Part shown: positions 1 through 12,042 of the stretch, piece after piece
How the letters are laid out: each line of letters starts with the position of its first letter
How positions within the stretch are numbered: the stretch's first letter is position 1
Assembly: GCA_964411425.1 (NCBI GenBank)
Contig: CAYPKW010000011.1
Location: 1 to 59,365, forward strand
Direction of reading: 5' to 3'
DNA: 59,365 nt
Source: CAYPKW01 sp964411425
GTDB taxonomy: Bacteria; Pseudomonadota; Alphaproteobacteria; Dongiales; Dongiaceae
Translations under genes and position numbers: made by a program
Notes under the pieces: generated by a model
Databases searched by the model: none
Seen by the model: the letters and a program-made list of their open reading frames with translations, nothing else
Told to the model about the DNA's origin: nothing

Positions 1-40
1 AGGATGAGGAAATCACCACAGCGCCAAGTGCGATTGCCCG

Positions 41-814
41 TCAACGCACCCCGCGTGCGGCCCAGGCGCGGGCCACCAGCCCGATCGAGCCATCGGCGGC
101 TGCCGGCAGCCGGGCGCGCAGGCGATCGCTCAGGCGCGCCGCCGCCTCCGCCGGCAGCGAGCGCAAATAGTCGGGCGCCGAGCCTTGTCCGTCCACGAAC
201 GGAAGCCAATAGTCGTCGAAATCTCGGAAACGCATGGCGACCTCGATCTCCCGCACCTCGACGCGGCGCAGGCCCGGCCCGGCAAGCAGCGCCGTCAGCT
301 CGCCGCGGCCAAGGACCGGGAACTGCCGGGCAGGGTCGAGGGCCGCCGCCTTCGGATCGAGCGCGGCGGCTTCGTCCCAGAACCGGCGGAACATCTCCAT
401 CTTGTCGGCAAAGTCCCAGACATAAACCGCGGCCGTGCCTCCGGGGCGGATCACCCTCGCCATCTCGGCCATTGCCCGCGCCGGCTCGGCGACGAAGTGG
501 AGCACGAGGCCGCTCACCGCCGCATCGAAGGCGCCGGTCTCCTCCGCCAGCGCCTGGGCGTCGCCCACCTCGAACGCCGCCCGCGGGTCGGCGATCCGCT
601 CGCGGGCGAAGCGCACACCCGACGCCCAAACGTCGATGCCCTTGACCGACCGCGGCGCGGCGAGCCTTAGGATGACATCGCTCAGCGCCCCGGTGCCGCA
701 GCCCACGTCGAGCCAGCGCGCGCCCTCGGGCACCGCCAGCCAGGAAAGGAACGCGCGCGCGGCGAGGCGGCTCCAGCGGCCCATGCGCCGTTCGTAGGCG
801 ACGGCGTCCACCAA
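41..814 (-). CDS. Class I SAM-dependent methyltransferase
   Basis: This 257-residue cytoplasmic protein has the Rossmann fold of class I methyltransferases. The glycine-rich SAM-binding motif LDVGCGTGALSD is near residue 35. An acidic residue that could hold the ribose lies in GIDVWASGV, and a post-motif segment runs around FDAAVSGLVLHFV. These place it in the broad Methyltransf_11/25 group of small-molecule methyltransferases. The substrate cannot be read from the sequence. It starts 11 bases after the coaD stop, so it is probably the last gene of a gyrA-coaD-methyltransferase unit. The fold call is firm and the function is open. Confidence 0.85.
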   Translation of the reverse strand: MVDAVAYERRMGRWSRLAARAFLSWLAVPEGARWLDVGCGTGALSDVILRLAAPRSVKGIDVWASGVRFARERIADPRAAFEVGDAQALAEETGAFDAAVSGLVLHFVAEPARAMAEMARVIRPGGTAAVYVWDFADKMEMFRRFWDEAAALDPKAAALDPARQFPVLGRGELTALLAGPGLRRVEVREIEVAMRFRDFDDYWLPFVDGQGSAPDYLRSLPAEAAARLSDRLRARLPAAADGSIGLVARAWAARGVR

Positions 815-825
815 GTTGTCCGTCG

Positions 826-1380
826 TCAGGTGTCCTCCCGTTCGTGCCGCCCGCCATCCCCGTCATGCCGGCGCTCGCGCTCGAAGTAGCCCACCAGGCG
901 CGCCGCCACCCGCGCCGACACGAAGGGCGCGATGTCGCCGCCCAGGCGCCCGATTTCCTTGACGAAGCGCGAGGAGATGAACTGGTGGCGATCGGAGGCC
1001 ATGAGGAAGATCGTCTCGATGTCGGGGTCGAGGCGGGCGTTCATGCCCGCCATCTGGAACTCGTACTCGAAATCGGACACGGCGCGCAGGCCGCGGACGA
1101 CGATGCGGGCGCCGACCGAGCGCGCGAAATGCATCAGCAGATTGTCGAACGTCCGCACCTCGATGCGCGGGTACGGGTTGCCGGCGCCCAAGTCGGCCAC
1201 CTCCTCGCGCACCAGGGCCATGCGCTCGTCGACCGTCATCAGCGGTCCCTTGCCGGCGTTCAGCGCCACGCCGATGACGAGCCGGTCCACGATCCCGGTC
1301 GCGCGCCGGATGATGTCGGAATGCCCGTTGGTGATGGGGTCGAACGTCCCCGGATAGACGCCGATGCGCTCAGCCGCCAT
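826..1380 (-). CDS. coaD: Phosphopantetheine adenylyltransferase
   Basis: CoaD transfers AMP from ATP to 4'-phosphopantetheine, giving dephospho-CoA, the penultimate step of coenzyme A synthesis in the cytoplasm. The N-terminus carries the nucleotidyltransferase signature YPGTFDPITNGH with the T/HxGH motif. Further on are the VVRGLR segment and ISSRFVKE, both typical of the family. At 184 residues it is slightly longer than the usual 160-170, owing to a charged, His/Arg-rich tail (RHDGDGGRHERED). Its start overlaps the 3' end of gyrA by 11 bases, so the two are probably co-transcribed and translationally coupled. Confidence 0.97.
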   Translation of the reverse strand: MAAERIGVYPGTFDPITNGHSDIIRRATGIVDRLVIGVALNAGKGPLMTVDERMALVREEVADLGAGNPYPRIEVRTFDNLLMHFARSVGARIVVRGLRAVSDFEYEFQMAGMNARLDPDIETIFLMASDRHQFISSRFVKEIGRLGGDIAPFVSARVAARLVGYFERERRHDGDGGRHEREDT

Positions 1381-4126
1381 TGCCTTCTCCTTCGCCCGGC
1401 GCGGCCGCGTCGGCTCCGCCGTTCTCTCCTTCGTCCATCGCTTCGCCCTCGAGCCGCGTCACCGAGACGACCCGCTCGCCCTCGCCCAGCTTGAACAGAA
1501 CGACGCCCTGCGTGCTGCGGCCGGCGACGCGGATGTCGTCCACCGGGCAGCGCATCACCAGGCCGGAGTTCGATCCGAGGATGATCTGGTCGCCGTCGGC
1601 GACCGTGAACGAGGCCACCACCGCGCCGTTGCGCTCCGAGGTGATAATATTCGCGATGCCCTGGCCGCCGCGATTGGCGAGGCGATACTCGTAGGCCGAA
1701 CTGCGCTTGCCGAAGCCGTTGGCGGTGACCGTGAGGATGAACTCCTCGGCCTCCTCCAGCGCCTTGACGCGCTCGGGCGAGAGGGTGACGGAGGGCGCCT
1801 CCGGCTCGCCCTCGCGCGGCGCCTCGGGCTCCGGCGGCAGGCCCACGTCTCGCCGGCGCCAGCCGGCGATCCGCAAGTACGCCTCGCGCGAGGCAGTATC
1901 CACCGCCACGTGGCGTAGGAGCGATATCGAGATGACGGCGTCGCCCGGCTCCAGCCGGATGCCACGCACGCCCGTCGAGGTGCGCCCGCTGAACACGCGC
2001 ACGTCGGCGACGGCAAAGCGAATGCACTTGCCCCCGGCGGCCGCCAGCAGCACGTCCTGATCCTCGCCGCAAGCCTGCACTGCAATCAATCGATCGCCGG
2101 GCCCCAGCTTCATGGCGATCTTGCCGTTGGCCTTGACGTTGGCGAAGTCCGACAGCTTGTTGCGCCGGACCTCGCCGGCGGCGGTGGCGAACATGACGAA
2201 CATATCGCCCCAACGTGCCTCGTCCTCGGGCAAGGGCAGCACCGCCGAGACCGTCTCGCCGGCGTCGAGCGGCAGCAGGTTGACGAGCGCCTTGCCGCGC
2301 GCCTGCGGCGTACCCTGCGGCAGCTTGTACACCTTCAACTTGTAGGCCATGCCGCTGGTCGAAAAGAACAGCACCGGCGTGTGCGTGTCCGCGACGAAGA
2401 CTTGGCTGACGAAATCCTCCTCGCGCGTGGTCATGCCGGTGCGGCCCTTGCCGCCGCGCCGCTGCGCGCGATAGGCGGTGAGCGGCACCCGCTTGATATA
2501 GCCGCCGTGGCTCACGCTCACCACCATGTCCTCGCGCTGTATGAGGGCCTCGACGTCGGGCTCGAACTCCAGCTCCTCGACCGTGGTCCGGCGCGGCGTG
2601 GCGAATTCCTCGCGCACCGCCTTCAACTCCGCGCGCATGATGTCGAGCCGGCGCGGACGGCGGTCGAGGACGTCCTTGAGGTCGACGATGCGTTTGGCGA
2701 CCTCGGCCATCTCCTCGTCGATCTTGGCGCGCTCCAGCCCGGTAAGGCGTTGCAGCCTGAGATCGAGGATGGCGCGCGCCTGCGCCTCCGACAGCCGGTA
2801 GCTGCCGTCGGCGGCAATGGCGCGACCGGGTTCGCCCACCAGTTCGATCAGTGCCGCCACCTCCCGCGCCGGCCAGGTCTCGGCCATCAATCGATCGCGC
2901 GCGGCCGGCGGGTCCGGCGCCCGTCGAATGATCGCGATCGCCCGGTCGATATTGGCGACCGCGATGGCGAGGCCCACCAGGACGTGGCCGCGTTCCTGGG
3001 CGCGCGCCAGCTCGAAGCGCGTGCGCCGCCCGATCACCTCCTCGCGGAACGCCACGAAGGCGCCGATGACGTCCTTCAGGTTCATCAGCACCGGCCGGCC
3101 GCCGTTGATCGCCAGCATATTGACCCCGAAGGTGGTCTGCAGCGGCGTGAAGCGATAGAGCTGGTTCAGCACGATCTCCGCCATGGCGTCGCGCTTCAAC
3201 TCGATCACCACGCGCACGCCCTCGCGGCTCGATTCGTCCCGCAGGTCGGAGATGCCTTCGATGATCTTTTCGTGCACCATTTCGGCGATGCGTTCGATCA
3301 TGCGCGCCTTGTTGACCTGATACGGAATCTCCGTGACCACGATGGCCTCGCGATCCTTGCGCAACTCCTCGACCTGCAAACGGGCGCGCATGACGACCGC
3401 GCCGCGCCCCGTGTGGTAGGCCTCGCGCACACCCTGGCGCCCCAGGATGATGCCGCCCGTTGGAAAGTCCGGCGCGGGCACGAATCGCATCAGGTCTTCG
3501 ACCGTGACGCCGGGATCGTCGATGAAGGCATTGCAGGCATCGATCACCTCGCCCAGGTTGTGGCTGGGAATGTTGGTCGCCATGCCGACCGCGATGCCGC
3601 CGGCGCCGTTCACCAGCAGGTTCGGAAATCCCGCCGGCAGGACGGTGGGCTCGCGCGTCGTATCGTCGTAGTTCGGACGGAACTCGACGGTGTCCTTGTC
3701 GATATCGCCGAGCAGCGCCTCGGCCGCCCTGGCGAGCCGCGCCTCGGTGTAGCGCGAGGCCGCCGGCGGGTCGCCGTCCATCGACCCGTAGTTCCCCTGG
3801 CCATCCACCAGCGGCAATCGCATGGCGAAGTCCTGCGCCAAGCGCACCATGGCATCGTAAATCGCGGCGTCGCCATGCGGATGGTACTTGCCGATCACGG
3901 CGCCGACCACTTGCGCGGACTTGCGATGCGGCTTGCCGGACTCGAAGCCGATCTCCTGCATTGCGTAGAGGATGCGCCGGTGAACGGGTTTCAGGCCGTC
4001 GCGCACGTCGGGCAGAGCGCGCGCCACGATCACGCTCATGGCGTAGTCGAGGTAGGAGCGCTTCATCTCCTCCTCGATGGTCACGGGAACGATGTCGAGC
4101 GGCGTTTGACTAGGCCCCGCGGTCAC
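1370..4126 (-). CDS. gyrA: DNA gyrase subunit A
   Basis: GyrA is the breakage-reunion subunit of DNA gyrase, which introduces negative supercoils with GyrB. At 918 residues it is full length. The catalytic tyrosine is Tyr126 in AASRYTEARL, and the GyrA box that marks true gyrase, QRRGGKG, lies in the C-terminal wrapping domain, separating it from ParC. The quinolone-resistance region reads HPHGDAAIYD: the position equivalent to E. coli Ser83 is Ala87, and Asp87 is kept as Asp91. The gene starts with GTG, preceded by a GGAAG-type ribosome binding site at about six bases. A Pro/Glu-rich insert (PEPEAPREGEPEAP) lies in the C-terminal domain. coaD overlaps its end. Confidence 0.98.
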   Translation of the reverse strand: MTAGPSQTPLDIVPVTIEEEMKRSYLDYAMSVIVARALPDVRDGLKPVHRRILYAMQEIGFESGKPHRKSAQVVGAVIGKYHPHGDAAIYDAMVRLAQDFAMRLPLVDGQGNYGSMDGDPPAASRYTEARLARAAEALLGDIDKDTVEFRPNYDDTTREPTVLPAGFPNLLVNGAGGIAVGMATNIPSHNLGEVIDACNAFIDDPGVTVEDLMRFVPAPDFPTGGIILGRQGVREAYHTGRGAVVMRARLQVEELRKDREAIVVTEIPYQVNKARMIERIAEMVHEKIIEGISDLRDESSREGVRVVIELKRDAMAEIVLNQLYRFTPLQTTFGVNMLAINGGRPVLMNLKDVIGAFVAFREEVIGRRTRFELARAQERGHVLVGLAIAVANIDRAIAIIRRAPDPPAARDRLMAETWPAREVAALIELVGEPGRAIAADGSYRLSEAQARAILDLRLQRLTGLERAKIDEEMAEVAKRIVDLKDVLDRRPRRLDIMRAELKAVREEFATPRRTTVEELEFEPDVEALIQREDMVVSVSHGGYIKRVPLTAYRAQRRGGKGRTGMTTREEDFVSQVFVADTHTPVLFFSTSGMAYKLKVYKLPQGTPQARGKALVNLLPLDAGETVSAVLPLPEDEARWGDMFVMFATAAGEVRRNKLSDFANVKANGKIAMKLGPGDRLIAVQACGEDQDVLLAAAGGKCIRFAVADVRVFSGRTSTGVRGIRLEPGDAVISISLLRHVAVDTASREAYLRIAGWRRRDVGLPPEPEAPREGEPEAPSVTLSPERVKALEEAEEFILTVTANGFGKRSSAYEYRLANRGGQGIANIITSERNGAVVASFTVADGDQIILGSNSGLVMRCPVDDIRVAGRSTQGVVLFKLGEGERVVSVTRLEGEAMDEGENGGADAAAPGEGEGNGG

Positions 4127-4266
4127 TATATTCTTCCAGAAGATTCAATTGGTTGCACAGCGATATTGAGGTCGCTTGAAGCCCCACTCTCCGGTCTTCG
4201 CGAGAGCGACGAAAGATAGCAGATTCGGGGTCCTCACAACAGCCGGCGGTGCCGCGCGAGTCGTCG

Positions 4267-4299
4267 AAAAAAGAGGCGCCGGCAGTGCCGGCGCCTCTT
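4267..4299 (-). terminator. Rho-independent terminator of the polyamine-type binding protein gene
   Basis: On the minus strand a 13-base perfect stem (AAGAGGCGCCGGC, with its complement) around a 3-base loop runs directly into a run of six T, 25 bases after the stop of the gene ending at 4324. This is a textbook intrinsic terminator. It separates that gene from gyrA. Confidence 0.88.
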
Positions 4300-4323
4300 C
4301 GCAATGCTCGGGGGATGCGGGCT

Positions 4324-5448
4324 TCAGGTGCCCGATTTCACCTCGTTCACCAGCGCGATGTACTTGCCGCGGTGCGGCTCCTCCGGCTCCCGCCCGATCT
4401 CGAGCGCGGCGAAGGTGGCTTCGGGATCGGCGACGCCCATATCGGCAAGCACCTGCGGCTCGATCAAGTCGTAAGTCTTCCGATTGGAATGGAAGTAGCC
4501 GGCGGCCATCAGGCCCTTGCCGGCCTCGGGGTCGAGCATGGCGTCGAGGAAGTCGTAGGTCGCCGACTCGTCCCCCGGAGCCTGGGCATGGCGCACCATG
4601 CCGCAGCACCAGGAGAGCACGCCTTCCTTGGGCACCATGTAGGCCACCGACAGGCCCTGCTTCTTCAGGTTCGAATAGGACCCGTTCCAGGCATAGGCAG
4701 CCACGACCTCGCCCGCGGCCATGGCCTGCTCCAACTGGGTCTGATCGGACCAGTAGAACCGCATGAGGTCGCGCTGCGCCACCAGCATCTTCTTGACTTC
4801 GGCCAGCTTGTCGTCCGGCAGCGCCAGGTATTCGCCGTACCAGCCCTTGATGCGGGCCGCGATCTCGATGAACGTGGTATCGGTGTCGTACATGGACAGC
4901 TTGCCCTTGTACTTCTCGTTGAACAGCAGCGCCCAGGACGGCTCGGCCACATCGGCCGCATCGACCAGGTCGGTGCGATAGAGGATCGACGAGAGCCCGG
5001 CGTCGAAGGGGACGAAATAGGCCTGGCCGTCGAACGATGTCTCCGGGATGGTGCGGAAGCGCTCCCACACGTCTTCGTAGTGGGACAGCCGCGACACGTC
5101 GATCGGCCGCAGTACGCCCGCGTCCTTCCAGCGCTTGATGTTGTAGGAGCACGGGTGCATGAGGTCGACGACGAAGCCGGCCAGCATCTTCTGCAGCGCC
5201 TCCTCCTCGGTGGAGAATAGGCTGAAGTTCGGCGACGCCCCGTACTTCGCCACGTATGCCGGGTGCATCTCCGGTACGTCGTAGCCCGACCACTCGAAGA
5301 CGGTGAGCTCCGGCGCCGCCGCCCTCGATCTCGGGGCGGCGAGCGGCACCGCCGCGAAACCCAGGCCCGCCGCCGCCATCGCCCGGTGGAACTCGCGGCG
5401 CGTCATGCGCCCGCTCAGCAGGCGGTCCCTCACGTCGTTCTTCCTCAT
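4324..5448 (-). CDS. Orphan extracellular polyamine-type (PotD-like) solute-binding protein
   Basis: This is a 374-residue type-2 periplasmic binding protein of the spermidine/putrescine (PotD/PotF) family. The mature part begins LTVFEWSGYDVPE and includes the family stretch VVAAYAWNGSYSNL. The N-terminus is a twin-arginine signal (TRREFHRAMAAAGLGFAAVPLA), so it is probably exported folded by Tat; tatABC lies at 31.4-32.9 kb. A strong AAGGAGG site precedes the ATG. No permease or ATPase gene is adjacent: its neighbours are gyrA and ssb. It therefore either works with a transporter encoded elsewhere or serves as a sensor. The ligand is inferred from family only. Confidence 0.88.
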   Translation of the reverse strand: MRKNDVRDRLLSGRMTRREFHRAMAAAGLGFAAVPLAAPRSRAAAPELTVFEWSGYDVPEMHPAYVAKYGASPNFSLFSTEEEALQKMLAGFVVDLMHPCSYNIKRWKDAGVLRPIDVSRLSHYEDVWERFRTIPETSFDGQAYFVPFDAGLSSILYRTDLVDAADVAEPSWALLFNEKYKGKLSMYDTDTTFIEIAARIKGWYGEYLALPDDKLAEVKKMLVAQRDLMRFYWSDQTQLEQAMAAGEVVAAYAWNGSYSNLKKQGLSVAYMVPKEGVLSWCCGMVRHAQAPGDESATYDFLDAMLDPEAGKGLMAAGYFHSNRKTYDLIEPQVLADMGVADPEATFAALEIGREPEEPHRGKYIALVNEVKSGT

Positions 5449-5508
5449 GACATGCCTCCTTGGAGTTGATTTCAGCGCGATGACACTGGCTATCGCCTGG
5501 CCGCGCTC

Positions 5509-5976
5509 CTAAAACGGAATATCGTCGTCGAGCTCGCCGGCCGCGGTTGGCGCCCGAGTACCTCGCTCCGGGGCGGCGCCCGGAGCGTCGCCGTCGCCGG
5601 CCGACGAGGCCGCCTCGCCGCCGCCACGGCTGTCCAGCATGGTGAGCTCGCCGCGGAACCGCTGCAGCACCACCTCGGTGGTGTACCTCTCCTGGCCCGA
5701 CTGATCGGTCCATTTGCGCGTCTGCAACTGCCCCTCGATGTAGACCTTCGAGCCCTTGCGCAGGTACTTCTCGGCGACGTCTACCAGGCGCTCGTTGAAG
5801 ATGGCCACCCGGTGCCACTCGGTGCGCTCGCGCCGTTCGCCGGTAGTCTTGTCCTTCCAGTTCTCCGACGTGGCGAGCGACAGGTTCGCCACCCGCGTAC
5901 CGTCCTGGGTCGAGCGGATTTCCGGGTCGCGCCCGAGATTGCCGACGAGAATCGCCTTGTTGACGCTGCCCGCCAT
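5509..5976 (-). CDS. ssb: Single-stranded DNA-binding protein
   Basis: SSB coats single-stranded DNA in replication, repair and recombination. The 155-residue protein has the OB fold with MAGSVNKAILVGNLGRDPE at the start and the WHRVAIF segment. A Gly/Ala/Pro-rich linker follows, and it ends in the acidic tip DDDIPF that recruits partner proteins. A GGAGAGG site precedes the ATG. It is divergent from uvrA, a common arrangement in proteobacteria. I found no canonical alphaproteobacterial LexA box (GTTC-N7-GTTC) between the two. Confidence 0.97.
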   Translation of the reverse strand: MAGSVNKAILVGNLGRDPEIRSTQDGTRVANLSLATSENWKDKTTGERRERTEWHRVAIFNERLVDVAEKYLRKGSKVYIEGQLQTRKWTDQSGQERYTTEVVLQRFRGELTMLDSRGGGEAASSAGDGDAPGAAPERGTRAPTAAGELDDDIPF

Positions 5977-6102
5977 GACGCCCTCTCCGCCCCAGGCCAG
6001 AAGTGATCGGCCGGGCCGAAGTCTACACGGAGTCCGAGCGGGCTGTCACAAGGGATTTCCCGGGTCCCTTTTAGGGTCGCTTTTGCCCACGAGGGCGATA
6101 AT

Positions 6103-9018
<2,916 letters not shown>

Positions 9019-9032
9019 GGAGCACGACAGCG

Positions 9033-9695
9033 ATGCGCATCTTCATCGGGTACGACCATCGTCAGCCGATCGCGTATAACGTGCTGCAGCATTCGATCCT
9101 CAGTCGCGCCTCGCGCCCGGTGTCGATCACGCCGTTGGTCCTCAAGCAACTGCCGATCACGCGCCAGGGCCTCACCCCCTTCACCTTCAGCCGCTTCCTG
9201 GTGCCCTGGTTGTGCAAGTACGAGGGCGTCGCGCTGTTCCTCGATTTGGACATGCTGGTGCTGGCCGACATCGCCGAGCTGTTCGAGCTCTACGACGAGC
9301 GCCATGCCGTCATGGTCTGCACCTCGCTCGATCGTTTCGAATGGGCTTCCGTGATGCTGTTCAATTGCGCCCACCCGGACAACCGCGTGCTGACACCGGA
9401 TTTCGTGCAGACAAACGAGCGCCTGCACGGCATCGGGTGGACCCGCGAGGTCGGTGTGCTGCCGCCGGAATGGAACCACCTGGTGATGTACCAGGACCCG
9501 AAGCCGGCGAAGCTGGTCCATTACACCGCCGGAATACCAATTTATCCGGAGACCAAGGATCTGGGCTACGAGGCGGAATGGACCCGCGAGGCCAAGGCCG
9601 CGATGAGCGCGCAGCCATGGCGCGTGCTCATGGGCAGGTCGGTGCACTACAAGCCGGTCATGGAACGCTTGCAGCGCCCGGCCAAGGACGGGTGA
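9033..9695 (+). CDS. Glycosyltransferase-like protein with a DxD motif
   Basis: The 220-residue cytoplasmic protein starts MRIFIGYDHRQPIAYNV, as in small proteins resembling GT8-type glycosyltransferases. A DLDML motif (FLDLDMLVLADIAELF) matches the DxD metal and nucleotide-sugar site. There is no signal peptide or membrane segment. It begins 14 bases after uvrA and is followed by a GST gene 25 bases on. The family assignment rests on the N-terminal pattern and DxD only; donor and acceptor are unknown. Confidence 0.7.
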   Translation: MRIFIGYDHRQPIAYNVLQHSILSRASRPVSITPLVLKQLPITRQGLTPFTFSRFLVPWLCKYEGVALFLDLDMLVLADIAELFELYDERHAVMVCTSLDRFEWASVMLFNCAHPDNRVLTPDFVQTNERLHGIGWTREVGVLPPEWNHLVMYQDPKPAKLVHYTAGIPIYPETKDLGYEAEWTREAKAAMSAQPWRVLMGRSVHYKPVMERLQRPAKDG

Positions 9696-9720
9696 CCCGT
9701 CGAGGTAACGAGGAGCGACT

Positions 9721-10344
9721 ATGTACAAGCTGTATTACGATTCCGGGGGTTCCAACATGGCGCCGCATGCGGCGCTCAAGGAGATCGGCGCGCCGCACGA
9801 GCTTCACCGCATCGACCTCGACAAAGGCGAGCAGCGCAACCCGGCCTATCTCAAGATCAATCCGCACGGCCGCGTGCCGACGCTGGTGCACGGCGGAATG
9901 GTGATGTTCGAATCGGCGGCGATATTGATCTATCTCGCCGACCGGCACCCGGAGGCTCGCTTGGCGCCCGCGCCCGACCGGCCGGAGCGCGGCCATTACC
10001 TGCAATGGCTGGTCTACCAGACCAACACGGTGCAGGAGGCGCTGCTGCAATGGTATCACCCCGATTGGTACGTGGCACCCGCGGCCGAGGCGGCGCTCAA
10101 GGCCGAAGCCGAGCGCCGGCTGGACCGCATGTGGCGCTACCTGGACGGCGTGCTGGCCGAGAACGGCCCGTATCTATTGGGCGCCACGTTCAGCGCCTGC
10201 GACCTGTTCCTGCACATGCTCGTCCGCTGGTCGCGCAACATGCCGATTCCGGCCACGACCTATCCCAGGGTCAAGCGCTGCGTCGAACTGGTCCGCGCGC
10301 GCCCCGCGGTGCAGGCGATGATGGCGGCGGAGGGGATCGTATAG
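9721..10344 (+). CDS. Glutathione S-transferase family protein
   Basis: The 207-residue protein has an N-terminal thioredoxin-fold GST domain beginning YKLYYDSGGSNM, with the cis-proline glutathione-binding motif GRVPTLV and FESAAILIYL. A helical C-terminal domain follows, including LDRMWRYLDGVLAENGPYLLG. It probably conjugates or reduces small electrophiles with glutathione. It lacks the SSxxxR signature of zeta-class maleylacetoacetate isomerase, so I do not assign it to the tyrosine pathway found later in the window. GAGG-type ribosome sites precede the ATG. Confidence 0.9.
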   Translation: MYKLYYDSGGSNMAPHAALKEIGAPHELHRIDLDKGEQRNPAYLKINPHGRVPTLVHGGMVMFESAAILIYLADRHPEARLAPAPDRPERGHYLQWLVYQTNTVQEALLQWYHPDWYVAPAAEAALKAEAERRLDRMWRYLDGVLAENGPYLLGATFSACDLFLHMLVRWSRNMPIPATTYPRVKRCVELVRARPAVQAMMAAEGIV

Positions 10345-10362
10345 GAGAAGCGGAGGGGCCGG

Positions 10363-10749
10363 TCATTCCTTGGCCGCCACGCCCTCCACCTCGATCTGCC
10401 ATTCTGGCCCGGCCAGGCCGGCCACCACCACGAGGGTCGAAGCCGGCTCGGCCCCGCCCAGCGCCTCGTCGCGGATCGCGCGCGAGGCGGCGATGTCCTC
10501 AGTTCGCGTCAGATAGACGGTCACCTTCACGAGATCGCCCGCCGTCATGCCGGCGGCGGACAGGCAGGCGATCAAGTTGCTCCAGGTACGCCGAGCCTGC
10601 GCCGCGAAGCCCTGCTCCATGGCGCCGTCGGGCTTGACGCCGACCTGGCCGGAGACGTGCAGCCAGCGGGCGCCGGCCGGCACCTCGACCGCTTGGCTGT
10701 ACCGACTGAAGGGGGGGACAACGGTTTTCGGATTCAAGTGTTTCAGCAT
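10363..10749 (-). CDS. RidA family protein
   Basis: The 128-residue protein belongs to the RidA/YjgF/Rid superfamily. RidA itself hydrolyses reactive enamine/imine intermediates made by PLP enzymes. Visible marks are the N-terminal PPFSRYSQAVEVPAG, the Rid core WSNLIACLSAAGMTAGDLVKV, and ASTLVVVAGLAGPEWQIEVEGVA at the end. The active-site arginine of true RidA is not obvious: the equivalent C-terminal segment reads PASTLV. It may be a Rid subfamily member rather than RidA proper. It is convergent with the GST gene and divergent from the MFS gene. Confidence 0.87.
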   Translation of the reverse strand: MLKHLNPKTVVPPFSRYSQAVEVPAGARWLHVSGQVGVKPDGAMEQGFAAQARRTWSNLIACLSAAGMTAGDLVKVTVYLTRTEDIAASRAIRDEALGGAEPASTLVVVAGLAGPEWQIEVEGVAAKE

Positions 10750-10809
10750 GAGGCTCTCGCTTTCGGACCCGGTGGCGTCGAAACAGGCACGACGCTATTT
10801 CTTCCGGCC

Positions 10810-12042
10810 ATGGGCCGCAAGCGGACGTTAGCGCGCGTCGCCGGCGAGACTTCCGCCGAAGCGGCGGCGCTGGCGAGCCGGCCTGGCGCCGCCTTGGCCG
10901 CCGCGCTGCTGGTCATGTTCGGCCTCGGCGCCTTCTACGCCTGGAGCGTGTTCGTTGAGCCCCTGGAACGGGCGCTGGGCGCCAGCCGGGGCGAAATCAG
11001 CCTTGCGTATGCCGCCGCCACGGTGGGCTTCACGCTCGGCATGATGGCCGCCCCGCGCCTGTTCGGCCGGGTGGGCGCGCCGGCGCTTGCGCTCGCCGCC
11101 TGCGCCGCCGCGGGCAGCGGGCTGGCGATCGCCGGCTGGGCCTCCTCCGCCGCCCTCGTGACCCTCGGTTTCGGCGGCATATTCGCCGTCGCCAACGGCG
11201 TCGGGTACGGCCTCGCTCTCGAAGTGGCGCAAACTGCGCTGGCGCGCCGGCGCGGGCTCGCCAGCGGCCTCGCGGTGGCAACCTACATGGCTGGCTCCGT
11301 CGCCTTTGCCGCCGCCGCGGCCTACGGCATCGAGCGCGTTGGCCCCGGCTGGACGCTGAGTGTGATCGGCGCCGCGCTGGCCATCGCCGGAATCGGCGCC
11401 GGGCGACTGCTCGTACTGTCGCGGGTGGCGCTCACCGTCGCCTTGCCTAGCGGCGGCGGCAACCCGCGCGCGTTCCTGTTGCTGTGGTGCGGATTCCTCT
11501 GCGGCAGTGCTACCGGAGTCATGGCGCTGGGTCACGCGGCCGCCATCGTCGCCTCGATGGGCGGCGGTGCGCGTGCCGGGGCCGCGGGCGCCGTGCTGAT
11601 CGCCCTTGGCAGCGGCGCCGGGCGGCTGGCCGGCGGATGGATGACGGATGCGATTACCGCGCCGTGGGTCATCGCCGCGGCCCAACTCGCCGGCGCCGTC
11701 GCCCTCCTCGCGGTGGTGCTCGACCCGACGACGTCGACCGCCCTCGTGACCCTCTTCATGGTCGGCGGCGCCTACGGCGCCCTGGTAGGTGCCTTCCCGC
11801 CGGCAATCGGCGACATCTACGGCGTGGAGCGGGCCGCCGCCGTCTACGGGCGCGTGTTCACCGCCTGGGCGGTCGCCGGCCTCGGCGGTTCATATCTGGG
11901 CGGCGTGCTTTTCGACCTGACCGGCACCTATACGATCGCTCTCGCCCTCGCCGCGGCGAGCGCCGCCCTCTCCGCCCTCTTCGCGCTTGCCTTGCGGCGC
12001 TACTCTAGTGCCCGATCATCCAAGGATGGCGCGAGCGTTTGA
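10810..12042 (+). CDS. MFS transporter (OFA-like)
   Basis: The protein, about 410 residues, has around twelve hydrophobic segments. It opens with AALLVMFGLGAFYAWSVFVEPLERALGASRGEISLAYA, a pattern like the oxalate/formate antiporter (OFA) branch of the major facilitator superfamily. The ATG at 10810 (MGRKRTLARV) gives a normal N-terminus; an ATG further upstream would add an implausible hydrophilic leader. Its last 38 bases overlap the convergent fmdB-like gene. The substrate cannot be read from sequence. Lying beside a formamidase locus, a monocarboxylate such as formate is possible, but that is inference. Confidence 0.85.
   Translation: MGRKRTLARVAGETSAEAAALASRPGAALAAALLVMFGLGAFYAWSVFVEPLERALGASRGEISLAYAAATVGFTLGMMAAPRLFGRVGAPALALAACAAAGSGLAIAGWASSAALVTLGFGGIFAVANGVGYGLALEVAQTALARRRGLASGLAVATYMAGSVAFAAAAAYGIERVGPGWTLSVIGAALAIAGIGAGRLLVLSRVALTVALPSGGGNPRAFLLLWCGFLCGSATGVMALGHAAAIVASMGGGARAGAAGAVLIALGSGAGRLAGGWMTDAITAPWVIAAAQLAGAVALLAVVLDPTTSTALVTLFMVGGAYGALVGAFPPAIGDIYGVERAAAVYGRVFTAWAVAGLGGSYLGGVLFDLTGTYTIALALAAASAALSALFALALRRYSSARSSKDGASV

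Noticed and set aside
2381..4219. 612-codon plus-strand open frame opposite gyrA
   Set aside because: Antisense to a clear gyrA; composition rich in Arg, His, Ala and Val and no recognisable domain.
9721..10344. GST as the missing maleylacetoacetate isomerase
   Set aside because: Lacks the SSxxxR zeta-class signature and is far from the phhA-hmgA-fahA-hpd operon.
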